This document shows, in pieces, positions 22,026 through 30,690 of a DNA stretch of 45,061 bases. The position numbers and the translations under genes are program-made. The notes beneath the pieces are model-generated. The model was not told the origin of the DNA. It was given only the letters and a program-made list of their open reading frames with translations, and searched no databases. The stretch's first letter is position 1. Each line of letters opens with the position of its first letter. The stretch is from Alphaproteobacteria bacterium. Its GTDB lineage: Bacteria; Pseudomonadota; Alphaproteobacteria; Micropepsales; Micropepsaceae. Where the stretch lies: assembly GCA_013697055.1 (NCBI GenBank), contig JACCXK010000184.1:1-45061 (forward strand). The letters run 5' to 3'.

Positions 22026-23237
22026 CTAAATAGCTGCTTTGACTATTTCCAGTCGTCTTTTCTTTGTTCCATCCAAGTAATTAGCCCACCAGCACATCAT
22101 GTCGCGCCGCCCAGGAAGCCATTCAGCGCCGTTGTAAGTGCCTCGCACCGAACCATCGAAGTGCGCTAGTTGCATCTCGATCCAATCGCGGTTGAATTGG
22201 GCTTCATTGAGGATAGTCGAGGCTGTGGCACGAAATCCGTGCACTGTCGCTCGACTATGGTAACCCATGCGATAGATGGCAAAGAGCAATGTATTTTCCG
22301 ATATCACTTCGTGCTTGGTGGCAGCGGGAAAAAGGTACTCGCTGTTCCCCGTACGTTTTTGCAGCAATTCGATGACGCCAACGGCTTGGGGCGCAAGCGG
22401 CACTAGGTGCTCCCGGCGCATTTTCATCCGTTCAGCGGGGATGCGCCAAAGAGCTTCACGAGAACCCAATTTTTCGAATTGCGACCAACGGGCAAAACGC
22501 AACTCGGAAGTTCTGACGAATGTCAAAAGAAGAAGCTTCATACCAAGTTTGGTCACCGGTTCGCCGTCATAGGCCTCCAACGCCTCCACAAAGGAAGGTA
22601 GTTCTTTGGCCGGGAGTGCAGTCCTGTGTTTTGTTGCCTTGGCCGGCTTAAGAGCACCTTTGAGATCCGCAGTAGGATCTCTGGTGCACCGGGCGGTCGC
22701 TACCCCATAGCGAAAAATGCCGCTCGCCATCTGCATGACCCGCTTTGCCATCTCGATGGCATCTCGTCGCTCGATCTTTCTGATCGCATCCAGGATTTCG
22801 AGCGGCTCGATGTCCGCGATAGGACGCTTTCCAAGTGCCGGCAACAAATCGTCGTTTAGGCGGCTCTGCAGGCGCGAGGAGTAAGTTTCTACCCATCTCC
22901 CCTTGTTGACCTCAAACCATTCTTGGGCAACTGCCTCGAAGGTATTAGCAGCGGCAATCGATCGCTTGCGCTTTGTTGCCCTACGGTCTGCTGCCGGATC
23001 CGTGCCCGCCGCCAAAAGTTGTTTCGCCGCGTCGCGCGCTCTGCGGGCATCCAGGAGCGAAACTGCCGGATATTTTCCTAGGGCGAGAGTCTTCTGTTTG
23101 CTGTGAAAACGATACGCCAAGCTCCAAAGCCGCGATCCGGCGGTCGTAACCAATACATACAACCCTTCACTATCACTGAGCTTGTAGGGCGCCTGCTTGG
23201 GCTTCAAAGCCCTAACTGTGGCATCCGTTAAAGGCAT
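22026..23237 (-). CDS. Tyrosine integrase, P4/DUF4102 type
   Basis: 403 residues from the ATG at 23237. The N-terminal arm-binding domain (MPLTDATVRALKPKQAPYKL, then DSEGLYVLVTTAGSRLWSLA) is the DUF4102 type. A core-binding domain follows at about 98-185. The catalytic domain has all key residues: Arg-242 (LTFVRTSELRFARW), His-333/Arg-336 (VHGFRAT), His-359 (QLAHFD) and nucleophile Tyr-368 (GTYNGAEW). It should integrate the element into the tRNA gene whose 3' end lies 160 bases upstream. The start codon is overlapped by one of three 12-base boxes, suggesting autoregulation. The gene is intact, so the element could still move if its other end survives. Confidence 0.92.
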   Translation of the reverse strand: MPLTDATVRALKPKQAPYKLSDSEGLYVLVTTAGSRLWSLAYRFHSKQKTLALGKYPAVSLLDARRARDAAKQLLAAGTDPAADRRATKRKRSIAAANTFEAVAQEWFEVNKGRWVETYSSRLQSRLNDDLLPALGKRPIADIEPLEILDAIRKIERRDAIEMAKRVMQMASGIFRYGVATARCTRDPTADLKGALKPAKATKHRTALPAKELPSFVEALEAYDGEPVTKLGMKLLLLTFVRTSELRFARWSQFEKLGSREALWRIPAERMKMRREHLVPLAPQAVGVIELLQKRTGNSEYLFPAATKHEVISENTLLFAIYRMGYHSRATVHGFRATASTILNEAQFNRDWIEMQLAHFDGSVRGTYNGAEWLPGRRDMMCWWANYLDGTKKRRLEIVKAAI

Positions 23238-23287
23238 GTTGGTGTTTTCCGGGAATGTGTTGGTGTTTTGGCCATAAAACACCAACA
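23237..23287. promoter_or_regulatory. Three 12-base boxes on the integrase start
   Basis: TGTTGGTGTTTT occurs at 23237-23248 and 23258-23269 (21 bases apart, two helical turns) and inverted at 23276-23287. The second and third boxes form a perfect inverted repeat with a six-base centre. The first overlaps the integrase ATG. Likely arm-type binding sites for the integrase or an operator. Confidence 0.65.
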
Positions 23288-23397
23288 ATTTACGCGGATA
23301 CCCGCGAACAGCCCAGTCCACTGGCGCACATAAACGCCAGATTTATCGGGATATTTTTGGGCTCTCGAACGCCCGCGCACGCAGGCGAACGAAACGT

Positions 23398-23474
23398 TGG
23401 TGGGCCCGCCAGGACTCGAACCTGGGACCTAACCGTTATGAGCGGTCAGCTCTAACCAACTGAGCTACAGGCCC
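23398..23474 (-). tRNA. tRNA with CAU anticodon (Ile2 or Met)
   Basis: Read leftward from 23474: a GGGCCTG acceptor strand, a D arm (GCTCAGTTGGTTAGAGC), an anticodon stem ACCG/CGGT enclosing loop CTCATAA, a T arm with GGTTCGAGTCC, the closing CGGGCCC, discriminator A and encoded CCA at 23400-23398. The CAU anticodon with a G1-C72 end and this body is typical of the tRNA-Ile2 that is modified to read AUA, although pipelines often label it Met. Its 3' end points at the integrase gene and is the presumed attachment site. Confidence 0.9.
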
Positions 23475-23652
23475 TTACCAAAAGGGGGTATAACAGGATT
23501 TTCCCGTCCGCCAACCCGGAGCGACCGGCAACCCGAAGCGGCCGTGAGGCCGCGCAGGGCCTGCCGGCGCGACCATTAAATAGCCTCGATTTTGCCCCGG
23601 TTTTCCCACACCATCATTCCGGATAGGTGTAACAATTTTGAAAGAAGACATC

Positions 23653-24345
23653 ATGAAGAACCGGTTTTTGATGGGCCTGGCGCTGGCTGCCGCCCTCACC
23701 GCCCCTGCCTTTGCCGCCGACCCCGTGCCGCGGACCCTGGCCATGAACGGGCATGGCGAGATACGCAGCGCGCCCGATGTGGCCACGGTCAATGCCGGGG
23801 TCATTACCAGCGCCCCCACCGCGGCCGCAGCCCTTTCCGCAAACAGCGCCCGCATGAATGGCGTGTTCGCGGCCCTGAAGAAAATGGGCGTGGCCGAAAA
23901 GAACATCCAGACCGTCGGTTTCAACATCTCGCCGCAATATACCAATGGCGAGAACAACAGCCCGCGCCGCCTGACCGGCTATCAGGTCAACAATGATGTG
24001 TCGGTGCGGCTGGACGATGTCGCCAAGGTGGGTGCCGCGCTGGATGCGCTGGTCGCTGCCGGCGCCAACCAGATGAACGGCATCAGCTTCGACATCGCCA
24101 CCCCCGCGCCGCTGCTGGACAAGGCGCGGGTCGACGCCATTGCCGATGCGCGGGCCCGCGCCGAGACCTATGCCAAGGCGGCCGGGGTCAGCCTGGGCGC
24201 CATCCTGTCCATCAGCGAAGGCGGCGGCGCCGAGCCGCCCCGGCCCATGTACAAAATGATGGCCATGTCCGCGGCCCCTACCCCGGTGGCGGCCGGCCAG
24301 CAGAGCGTCACGGCCGATGTCTCGGTGGTATGGGAAATCCACTGA
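23653..24345 (+). CDS. SIMPL (DUF541) periplasmic protein
   Basis: 230 residues from the ATG at 23653 with AAGAAG upstream; an ATG-less extension to 23638 is not needed. A signal peptide (MKNRFLMGLALAAALTAPAFA) precedes the SIMPL domain: TLAMNGHGEIRSAPDVATVN, the helix NSARMNGVFAALKKMGVAEK, TVGFNISPQYT, then the GYQVNNDVSVRL strand and the ARVDAIADARARAETYAKAA helix. The end is the VTADVSVVWEI strand. SIMPL proteins are exported and associated with oxidative-stress or envelope functions; the exact role is not known. It starts the core-genome part of the window; dcp follows after 15 bases and is likely co-transcribed. Confidence 0.9.
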   Translation: MKNRFLMGLALAAALTAPAFAADPVPRTLAMNGHGEIRSAPDVATVNAGVITSAPTAAAALSANSARMNGVFAALKKMGVAEKNIQTVGFNISPQYTNGENNSPRRLTGYQVNNDVSVRLDDVAKVGAALDALVAAGANQMNGISFDIATPAPLLDKARVDAIADARARAETYAKAAGVSLGAILSISEGGGAEPPRPMYKMMAMSAAPTPVAAGQQSVTADVSVVWEIH

Positions 24346-24360
24346 CCCTATAATGGCGTC

Positions 24361-26388
24361 ATGACAAATCCCTTCTTTGAAGACTGGACCGCGCCCTATG
24401 GCGCGCCGCCCCTGGACCGGATCAAGCCGGAGCATTTTGGCCCCGCCTATGACCGCGCCTTGGCCGAACACACGGCCGAGATCGCTGGCATAGCCGGCGA
24501 TCCCGCCCCGCCCGACTTCGACAATGTCGTGCTGGCGCTGGAGAAAAGCGGGCGATTGCTGACCCGGCTGGAAGGGGTGTTCTACAACCTGACTTCGTCC
24601 GCCACCAACGAGGTGCTCCAGGCGATCGAGATGGAAATGGCGCCGCGCCTGTCGGCGCATTTCAGCGCCATCTCCATGCATCCTTTGCTGTTCGCGCGGC
24701 TGGACGAGGTTTACCGCAAACGCGACACTTTGGGCCTGGACGGAGAGTCCCTGCGCGTTTTGGAGCGCTATCACCTGGATTTCGTGCGGTCGGGCGCGCA
24801 GCTCAAAGGCGAGGCCCGCGACCGGCTGGCGGCCATCGCCCAGCGGCTGGCGGTGCTGGGCACCCAGTTCAGCCAGAATGTGCTGGGCGATGAGGAAGAC
24901 TGGACCTTGTCTTTGACCGAGGCGCAGATGGCCGGCATTCCCACTTCGGCGCGCGATGCGGCGGCGTCCAAGGCCCAGGCGCTGAAGCTGGATGCGCCTT
25001 TCGCCATCACCCTGTCGCGTTCCAGCGTCGAGCCCTTCCTGCAATATGCCGACGACCGCGCCTTGCGCGAACAGCTTTACCGGGCGTGGGTTTCGCGCGG
25101 CGACAATGACAATGCCCGCAACAACATCGCCGTCATCGAGGAGATGCTGGCCTTGCGCGCCGAGCGCGCCACGCTGTTGGGTTATGAAAGTTTCGCTGCC
25201 TTCAAGCTGGCCGATTCCATGGCGGGCACGCCGGCCAAGGCGCGCGCCCTGCTGGAGGAAGTCTGGGCGCCGGCGCGGCTGCGCGCCCTGGAAGAACGCG
25301 ACGACCTGCAGGCGCTGATCGCGCGCGAAGGCAGCAACTTTCCCTTGGCACCCTGGGACTGGCGCTATTACGCCGAAAAGCTGCGGCAGGAAAAATACGA
25401 TTTTGACGAAGCCCAGGTGAAGCCCTATTTCCAGCTTTCGAACCTGATCGCGGCGGCCTTCTTTACCGGCGAAAAACTGTTCGGCCTGTCGTTCCAGGAA
25501 CGCCGCGACATGCCGGTCTATCATCCCGATGTGCGGGTGTGGGAGGTGGTGAAGGACAGCACCGTGATCGGCCTGTTCTATGGCGATTACTTTGCCCGCC
25601 CCGGCAAGCAGAGCGGCGCCTGGATGTCCAGCTTCCGCGACCAGCAAAAGCTGGACGGCGATATTCTTCCCATCATCATCAACAATTCCAATTTCAGCAA
25701 AAGCGATCCCTGCCTGCTCTCCTTCGACGAGGCGGCGACCCTGTTCCATGAAATGGGCCATGCGCTGCACGGCCTACTCAGCCAGGTGCGCTTCCCGCGC
25801 CTGTCGGGGACCAATGTGGCGCGCGATTTTGTCGAGCTGCCGTCGCAGCTGTTCGAGCATTGGCTGGAAGAACCCGAAGTGCTGACCCGCTTTGCCCGCC
25901 ACCATGAGACCGGCGAGCCCACCCCCAAGCCGCTGTTGGACAAGCTGCTGGCGGCGCGCAATTACGGCCAGGGCTTCGCCACCGTGGAGTTCCTCGCTTC
26001 GGCCCTGATCGACATGGATTTTCACACTCTGCCGCCGGGCAGCGACCCCATGCAGGCACAAGCCGACACCTTGGCGCGCATCGGCATGCCGGTGGAGATC
26101 GGCCCGCGCCATGCCGCGCCGCATTTCACCCATGTGTTCGGCGGCGACGGTTATTCGGCCGGCTATTACGCCTATCTGTGGTCGGAAGTGCTGGATGCCG
26201 ACGGCTTCAAGGCTTTCCAGGAAAAGAAAGACGCGTTCGACCCGGCCACCGCCCAGCGGCTGTACCAGTTCATCTATTCGGCCGGCGGCACCCGCGATTT
26301 TGCCCAGGCCTATCGCGACTTCCGCGGCCGCGATCCCCATGTCGAAGCCTTGCTGGAGGGGCGCGGTTTGCTGGCGCCGGCGGCATGA
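24361..26388 (+). CDS. dcp: Peptidyl-dipeptidase Dcp (M3 metallopeptidase)
   Basis: 675 residues, the usual length for M3A peptidases. The zinc site is His-463/Glu-464/His-467 in ATLFHEMGHALHGLLS, with the second-half Glu about 25 residues later in the DFVELPSQLFEHW segment. The N-terminus FFEDWTAPYGAPPLDRIKPE is that of Dcp/OpdA. The SGTNVARDFVELPSQ and HVFGGDGYSAGYYAYLWSEV blocks form the substrate cleft. The enzyme removes dipeptides or cleaves short peptides in the cytoplasm; there is no signal peptide. Dcp is preferred over oligopeptidase A by overall similarity, but the two are hard to separate without alignment. Its stop overlaps the ATG of the thioredoxin-like gene. Confidence 0.9.
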   Translation: MTNPFFEDWTAPYGAPPLDRIKPEHFGPAYDRALAEHTAEIAGIAGDPAPPDFDNVVLALEKSGRLLTRLEGVFYNLTSSATNEVLQAIEMEMAPRLSAHFSAISMHPLLFARLDEVYRKRDTLGLDGESLRVLERYHLDFVRSGAQLKGEARDRLAAIAQRLAVLGTQFSQNVLGDEEDWTLSLTEAQMAGIPTSARDAAASKAQALKLDAPFAITLSRSSVEPFLQYADDRALREQLYRAWVSRGDNDNARNNIAVIEEMLALRAERATLLGYESFAAFKLADSMAGTPAKARALLEEVWAPARLRALEERDDLQALIAREGSNFPLAPWDWRYYAEKLRQEKYDFDEAQVKPYFQLSNLIAAAFFTGEKLFGLSFQERRDMPVYHPDVRVWEVVKDSTVIGLFYGDYFARPGKQSGAWMSSFRDQQKLDGDILPIIINNSNFSKSDPCLLSFDEAATLFHEMGHALHGLLSQVRFPRLSGTNVARDFVELPSQLFEHWLEEPEVLTRFARHHETGEPTPKPLLDKLLAARNYGQGFATVEFLASALIDMDFHTLPPGSDPMQAQADTLARIGMPVEIGPRHAAPHFTHVFGGDGYSAGYYAYLWSEVLDADGFKAFQEKKDAFDPATAQRLYQFIYSAGGTRDFAQAYRDFRGRDPHVEALLEGRGLLAPAA

Positions 26389-26879
26389 AGAAGTTGATCG
26401 TCACCGCGCTGTTGCTTGCTACGCCCGCCTGGGCGCTCGCGCTCAAATCGCCCATCGCTACCATGGAGCAATTGCCCGTGGTGCTGATGCAGCCCTATGA
26501 CGAGCATGCCAATGCCGATGCGGCGGTGACTGCCGCGTTCGCGCGGGCGAAGAAGTCCCACAAGCGGGTACTGATCGACCTGGGCGGCAACTGGTGCGTG
26601 GATTGCGTGGTGCTGGCCAACTTTGTCGAGCTGCCGGCGGTCAAGAAATTCGTGGGCGCGCATTATGAATGGGTGGCGGTGGATGTTGGCCGCTTTGACC
26701 GCAACCTGCAGATCCCGGGGCGCTTCGGCCTGACCAAGCGGCTGACGGGAGTGCCCACCCTCATCATCGCCTCCCCGGACGGCAAGCAGCTCAACCAGAA
26801 TGACGTGTTCGCGGTTTCCGATGCGCGCAGCATGACGCCGCAGGCCGTGGCCGATTATCTGGCCAAATACGCGCATTAG
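26385..26879 (+). CDS. Thioredoxin-family exported protein
   Basis: 164 residues, beginning in an ATGA overlap with dcp. A signal peptide (MKKLIVTALLLATPAWALA) directs export. The thioredoxin fold follows, with redox pair Cys-71/Cys-74 in LIDLGGNWCVDCVVLANF and cis-Pro in LTGVPTLIIASPDGK. The DxGxxWCxxC layout is that of DsbD-gamma/SoxW-like periplasmic thioredoxins (Thioredoxin_7). It is likely a periplasmic disulfide reductase or heat-shock-type thiol protein. The link to Dcp is genomic only; the pair is probably co-transcribed with the SIMPL gene. Confidence 0.85.
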   Translation: MKKLIVTALLLATPAWALALKSPIATMEQLPVVLMQPYDEHANADAAVTAAFARAKKSHKRVLIDLGGNWCVDCVVLANFVELPAVKKFVGAHYEWVAVDVGRFDRNLQIPGRFGLTKRLTGVPTLIIASPDGKQLNQNDVFAVSDARSMTPQAVADYLAKYAH

Positions 26880-26888
26880 CTAGTTGGC

Positions 26889-26909
26889 TTGCGGCCTAAT
26901 TGGCCGCAA
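26889..26909. terminator. Hairpin between convergent genes
   Basis: Arms TTGCGGCC (26889-26896) and GGCCGCAA (26902-26909) around TAATT lie between the thioredoxin and fasciclin genes and overlap the fasciclin stop. No T-run, so it is at best a weak shared terminator. Confidence 0.4.
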
Positions 26910-27495
26910 CCTGGCGCGCCGCGCCGCTGGGCTCCAGCGCGCGATCCACGACATGGATGATGCCGTTCTTGTCGCGCACATCATAGATGGCGATGTCGGC
27001 CGTGTTGCCCTTCTCGTCCATCACCACGATGTTGGTCGGCCCGTTCATCCGCGCCACCAGGGTGCCGCCTTCGGCGGTGCGCAACCGCGCATCGCCCCCG
27101 GCTTCGTTGATCAGCCGCAGCAGCGCCTGGGAATCATACTTGCCCGGCACGATCAGGTAGCTCATGCGCCGCGCCAGGGTGGATTTATTCTGGGTACCGC
27201 TCGCCATCGCGGCATTGGTGGGCGCGAAGATGGTGAACTGGCCATTGGCCTTCAGCGCCGCGGCTACACCGGAATCCTTCAGCGCCGCCACCAGGGTGGA
27301 ATGCATCGGCGAGGACGTCATGTTCTCCAGAATATCGCGGTCGGGCAGCATGGCCTGGCCGCCGATCATCGGGTTCATCGCCTCGGAATTGATTTCAGCA
27401 TTGGGCTTCACGTCGGAGTGGGAAACCGCGCCCAGCGCCCCGCCGATCATCATGGCGGCGCCTGCGGCAAATCCGGCAACGGCTGCGCGTTTCAT
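26896..27495 (-). CDS. Fasciclin-domain secreted protein
   Basis: 199 residues from the ATG at 27495. A hydrophobic signal region (AAVAGFAAGAAMMIGGALGA) is followed by the fasciclin (FAS1) domain at about 60-190. H1/H2 motifs are recognisable: STLVAALKDSGVAAALKANG, then QFTIFAPTNAAM, and the final NGIIHVVDRAL. FAS1 proteins are extracellular or periplasmic adhesion-type modules; this one has a single domain. A loop rich in Asn/Met precedes the domain. It is a monocistronic unit convergent with the thioredoxin gene, 53 bases downstream of uup. Confidence 0.88.
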   Translation of the reverse strand: MKRAAVAGFAAGAAMMIGGALGAVSHSDVKPNAEINSEAMNPMIGGQAMLPDRDILENMTSSPMHSTLVAALKDSGVAAALKANGQFTIFAPTNAAMASGTQNKSTLARRMSYLIVPGKYDSQALLRLINEAGGDARLRTAEGGTLVARMNGPTNIVVMDEKGNTADIAIYDVRDKNGIIHVVDRALEPSGAARQVAAN

Positions 27496-27548
27496 GGAAC
27501 CTGAACCGGTAGAAACCATTCGACTCCAGGGGTCGTAACGCGGAACGG

Positions 27549-29345
27549 TCAGTCCTGTTCCAGCGCCTCCCGCTCCATTTCCAGGGCCAGCCAGCGCTCC
27601 TCGTCAATGTTCGTCTGGGACCGCAGATCTGCCAGTTCCGACGATAGCTTGGCGAATTTCGCCGGATCACGGGCGTAGAGCGCACTGTCGGCGAGGTTTT
27701 TTTCCAATTCCGTCATCGCCAGTTCCGCCGCGGCGATCTTCCCCGGCAGGGTCTTGAGGGCGTGCGCATCGGCAAAGTTCATCTTGGGAACGTTCACGCG
27801 CAACGGTTTTTGCACCGGTTCTTTGGGCGATTTTTTGGCATCGCCGCGCTCGGGAACTTTCTCGCCCCGCTGCATCAGCATGTCGGCATAGCCGCCGGCA
27901 TATTCGCTAAAGCTGCCATCGCCCTCAGCCAGCACGATGCTGGTCGCCACCCGGTCCAGGAAATCACGGTCATGGCTGACCAGCAGCGCGGTGCCGGGAT
28001 AATCGGCAATCACCTCTTCCAGCAGGTCGAGGGTTTCCAGATCCAGGTCGTTGGTGGGTTCGTCCAGCACCAAAAAGTTGGACGGGGTGGCGAACAGCTT
28101 GGCCAGCAGCAGCCGCGCCCGCTCGCCGCCCGACAGCACCTTGACCGGGGTACGCGCCTGCTGGGGCGTGAACAGGAAGTCCTGCAGATAATTCATCACA
28201 TGCCGCGGCTTGCCTGCCACCATCACCGTGTCGCCGCTGCCGTCGGTCACGGCCGCCGCCAGCGACTGGTCGGGATTGAGCGCGGCGCGGCTCTGGTCGA
28301 GCTTGGCCATCAGCAGACCCTGTCCCTGTTTGACGTTGCCCTTTTGCGCGATGAGTTCCCCGATCAGCAGCTTGAGCAAGGTGGTCTTGCCCACGCCATT
28401 GGGCCCGACCAGGGCGATGCGGTCGCCGCGATGGATGCGCATGGAAAAATCCCGCACGATCTCGCGGTCACCGTATGAGAAGGTCACGCCCTTGGCGTCC
28501 ACCACCTTGGTGCCGCTGCCGGCGCCTTCGGCGGCTTCCATCTTGACGTTTCCAAGCTGGCGGATCTGTTCGCGACGTTCGGTGCGAAACCCTCGCAGCC
28601 GCGCCAGGCGTCCGACGTTGCGCTTGCGCCGGCCCGTCACGCCATAGCGCACCCAGTCCTCCTCGGCGGCGATGCGGCGCTCCAGCTTGTGGCGCTCACT
28701 CTCTTCCTTTTCCAGTATCTCGTCACGCCAGGCCTCAAACGCGGCAAAGCCTTTCTCCAGCCGGTGCGTCTGACCGCGATCCAGCCACACCGTCACCCGC
28801 GACAGGTTCTCCAGAAAGCGCCGGTCATGGCTGATCAGCACCAAGGCGCAGCGGCTGGACTTGATCTCGCCCTCCAGCCATTCGATGGCGTTGACGTCCA
28901 GGTGATTGGTCGGCTCGTCCAGCAGCAGGATATCGGGCCGCGGCGCCAGCGCCCGGGCCAGCGCGGCACGGCGCGCCTCGCCGCCGGAAAGCGTGGCCGG
29001 GTTTTCATCTCCGCTCAGTCCCAGGTTACCCAACAGGTAAAAGGCCCGGTTGGGATCTTCGTGCGGGTTCAGCCCCGCCTCGACATAGTCGCGGGTGGTG
29101 GCATAGCCGCTCATGTCCGGCTCCTGTGCCAGATAGCGCACCGTGGCGCCGGGCTGCACGAACACCGTGCCGCCATCGGCTTCCATCAGCCCGGCCGCGA
29201 TCTTCAGCAGAGTGGACTTGCCCGAACCGTTGCGCCCCACCAGGCACAGCCGGTCGCCCGCCCCGACGCTGAGTTCGGCGCCGTCCAGCAGGCGCTGGCC
29301 GCCAAATTCGATGATAATGTCCTTGAGATGCAAAAGCGGCGTCAT
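27549..29345 (-). CDS. uup: ABC-F ATPase, Uup type
   Basis: 598 residues with two ATPase halves and no membrane part. The first half has Walker A GRNGSGKST, signature LSGGEARRAALARALAPRPD and Walker B ILLLDEPTNHLD. The second has GPNGVGKTT, LSGGERARLLLAKL and FLVLDEPTNDLDLETLDLLE. The linker between them is the ABC-F arm region, and the C-terminus (about 520-598) is a coiled coil (ELAMTELEKNLADSALYARD), which distinguishes Uup from EttA. These proteins act on ribosomes or on branched DNA/replication intermediates in the cytoplasm. Translation starts at the ATG at 29345. The fasciclin gene follows, with no obvious terminator between. Confidence 0.92.
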   Translation of the reverse strand: MTPLLHLKDIIIEFGGQRLLDGAELSVGAGDRLCLVGRNGSGKSTLLKIAAGLMEADGGTVFVQPGATVRYLAQEPDMSGYATTRDYVEAGLNPHEDPNRAFYLLGNLGLSGDENPATLSGGEARRAALARALAPRPDILLLDEPTNHLDVNAIEWLEGEIKSSRCALVLISHDRRFLENLSRVTVWLDRGQTHRLEKGFAAFEAWRDEILEKEESERHKLERRIAAEEDWVRYGVTGRRKRNVGRLARLRGFRTERREQIRQLGNVKMEAAEGAGSGTKVVDAKGVTFSYGDREIVRDFSMRIHRGDRIALVGPNGVGKTTLLKLLIGELIAQKGNVKQGQGLLMAKLDQSRAALNPDQSLAAAVTDGSGDTVMVAGKPRHVMNYLQDFLFTPQQARTPVKVLSGGERARLLLAKLFATPSNFLVLDEPTNDLDLETLDLLEEVIADYPGTALLVSHDRDFLDRVATSIVLAEGDGSFSEYAGGYADMLMQRGEKVPERGDAKKSPKEPVQKPLRVNVPKMNFADAHALKTLPGKIAAAELAMTELEKNLADSALYARDPAKFAKLSSELADLRSQTNIDEERWLALEMEREALEQD

Positions 29346-29388
29346 GCGCCGCTATGTGCGGTGCAAAGCCAGCCTTATCAAGGGAAAT

Positions 29389-30534
29389 CTAGCGAGTCCT
29401 GGAGGTTACCATGGCGCCGGGGCGCGACACCATCTGCAGCGCCGCTTCGGGACGCTCGGTCAGGGCCTTGCCGTCGAAATCATAGACCCGGATATCGCGC
29501 TCCACCGAGCACTGTACCAAAAGCCGCTTCTGATCGTCGCTCCACACCGCGCCCTGGCAGGCATGGCCGAGCTGGGCATCGGCGACATGTTCGAGCTTTC
29601 CAGCGCCTACCTTGAACACGCTCAGCTTGCCGAACACGCTGCTGTAGTTGGCCGCCGTCTTCACCGTCGCCGAACCATTGCCGATCACCAAAGCGACATA
29701 CTTGCCGTCCGGCGACAGCACCACCGCTTCCGGCAACGCGCCGACTTCCACCGCATAGGTCACCTTGCCGTCGCGCGTGTCGGTGACGGTGGTGGCGGCG
29801 CTGCCCTTGGCCGTGGTGGTATAGCCGCCGAAATTGTTGACGATCAGATAGCGGCCGTCATGGGTCAGGCTGCCGCCATCCGGGTTCACGCCGACATCGA
29901 AATCGCCGGCGCGGCTGACCTGGTCGCCGTTGATCGCCAGCTTGGTCACCTTGGCGTCGCCGAAGCGCAGGGCATAAGCAATCTTTCCACCCGGCGCGAT
30001 GATCACGTCACGCGGTTCGGCCTTGGCTTCCAGCTTCACCTGGCTGCCTTGCGTCAGGGTACGGTCCTTGATGGTGAATAAAGTAATGGTGTCGTCGCCG
30101 GTGCCGGTCACCAGCGCATAGCGCAGCTTCTTGTCGAGATAGACGCCGGTGGCGCCCATGCCCGCCTGCACCGTCTGCAGCAGCTTGGGATGGGTCGGAT
30201 CGTCCAGCCCGATCACCGACACAGTGTTCTGCGGCGAATTCTTGTTGTCCGGCCCGATCTTCTGCGGGCAGGTCGCCAGCGCGAAGCTGTAATCGGGCGC
30301 CACCGCGACGGCGCTGGGCGGCCCCATCTGGGTCGAGCACACTTCCAGCAGGCCGATGACCTTGGGCGGTTTGGTGCTGGAGAACTCGATCGCCGCCACG
30401 CTGTCCGGCGTCGGCTTCATGGGGATGCCGTCGCCGGGGCGGACCTGCTTGCCGTCCTGGCCGGAAATGGCGAGATCGGCAAAAGCCGCAATGGGTGTGA
30501 GAATTAAAGCCGTGGCCAGAAGGAAAGCACGCAT
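29389..30534 (-). CDS. Exported beta-propeller (YncE-like) protein
   Basis: 381 residues from the ATG at 30534, which follows GGTGGGACA and gives a signal peptide (MRAFLLATALILTPIAAFA). The mature protein contains repeated blades of the PDxxxxxVxN/G type: PSAVAVAPDYSFALATCPQK, MGATGVYLDKKLRYALVTGT, PRDVIIAPGGKIAYALRFGD and PEAVVLSPDGKYVALVIGNG. These mark a seven-blade-like WD/YVTN propeller of the YncE or lactonase group. Four or so cysteines lie in the mature part (EVCSTQM, ATCPQK, GHACQG, VQCSV) and may pair. Located in the periplasm; ligand unknown. Upstream lies the ALDH terminator, so it has its own promoter. Confidence 0.82.
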   Translation of the reverse strand: MRAFLLATALILTPIAAFADLAISGQDGKQVRPGDGIPMKPTPDSVAAIEFSSTKPPKVIGLLEVCSTQMGPPSAVAVAPDYSFALATCPQKIGPDNKNSPQNTVSVIGLDDPTHPKLLQTVQAGMGATGVYLDKKLRYALVTGTGDDTITLFTIKDRTLTQGSQVKLEAKAEPRDVIIAPGGKIAYALRFGDAKVTKLAINGDQVSRAGDFDVGVNPDGGSLTHDGRYLIVNNFGGYTTTAKGSAATTVTDTRDGKVTYAVEVGALPEAVVLSPDGKYVALVIGNGSATVKTAANYSSVFGKLSVFKVGAGKLEHVADAQLGHACQGAVWSDDQKRLLVQCSVERDIRVYDFDGKALTERPEAALQMVSRPGAMVTSRTR

Positions 30535-30594
30535 TGTCCCACCCCGTCTGTTGTCGTTGATTGAGACGAGACTAGCGCCCCAATCCCCCAAAAG

Positions 30595-30670
30595 AAAAGA
30601 GCGCCCCCGGAGCACGGAAACGCAGCGAAGCTGCGTCCGTGCGACCAATTGGAGAAAGTGGCGCTCTTTT
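30595..30670 (-). terminator. Nested-hairpin terminator after the dehydrogenase
   Basis: Outer arms AAAAGAGCGCC (30595-30605) and GGCGCTCTTTT (30660-30670) enclose an inner perfect hairpin with arms GCACGG / CCGTGC and ACGCAGC / GCTGCGT. It starts 21 bases beyond the aldehyde dehydrogenase stop, with a T-rich run at its distal end in the leftward direction; the symmetric T-run could serve both strands. Confidence 0.75.
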
Positions 30671-30690
30671 CCAATGCGATGCAGCAATTC

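Noticed and set aside
23614-25770. Very long leftward open frame (about 718 codons) opposite the SIMPL and dcp genes
   Set aside because: GC-rich core DNA leaves antisense frames open. It has no start signal or family motif, while the forward genes carry clear catalytic motifs.
26385-26879. Longer start of the thioredoxin-like gene at 26178
   Set aside because: That extension overlaps dcp out of frame; the ATG at 26385 gives an ATGA junction and a clean signal peptide.
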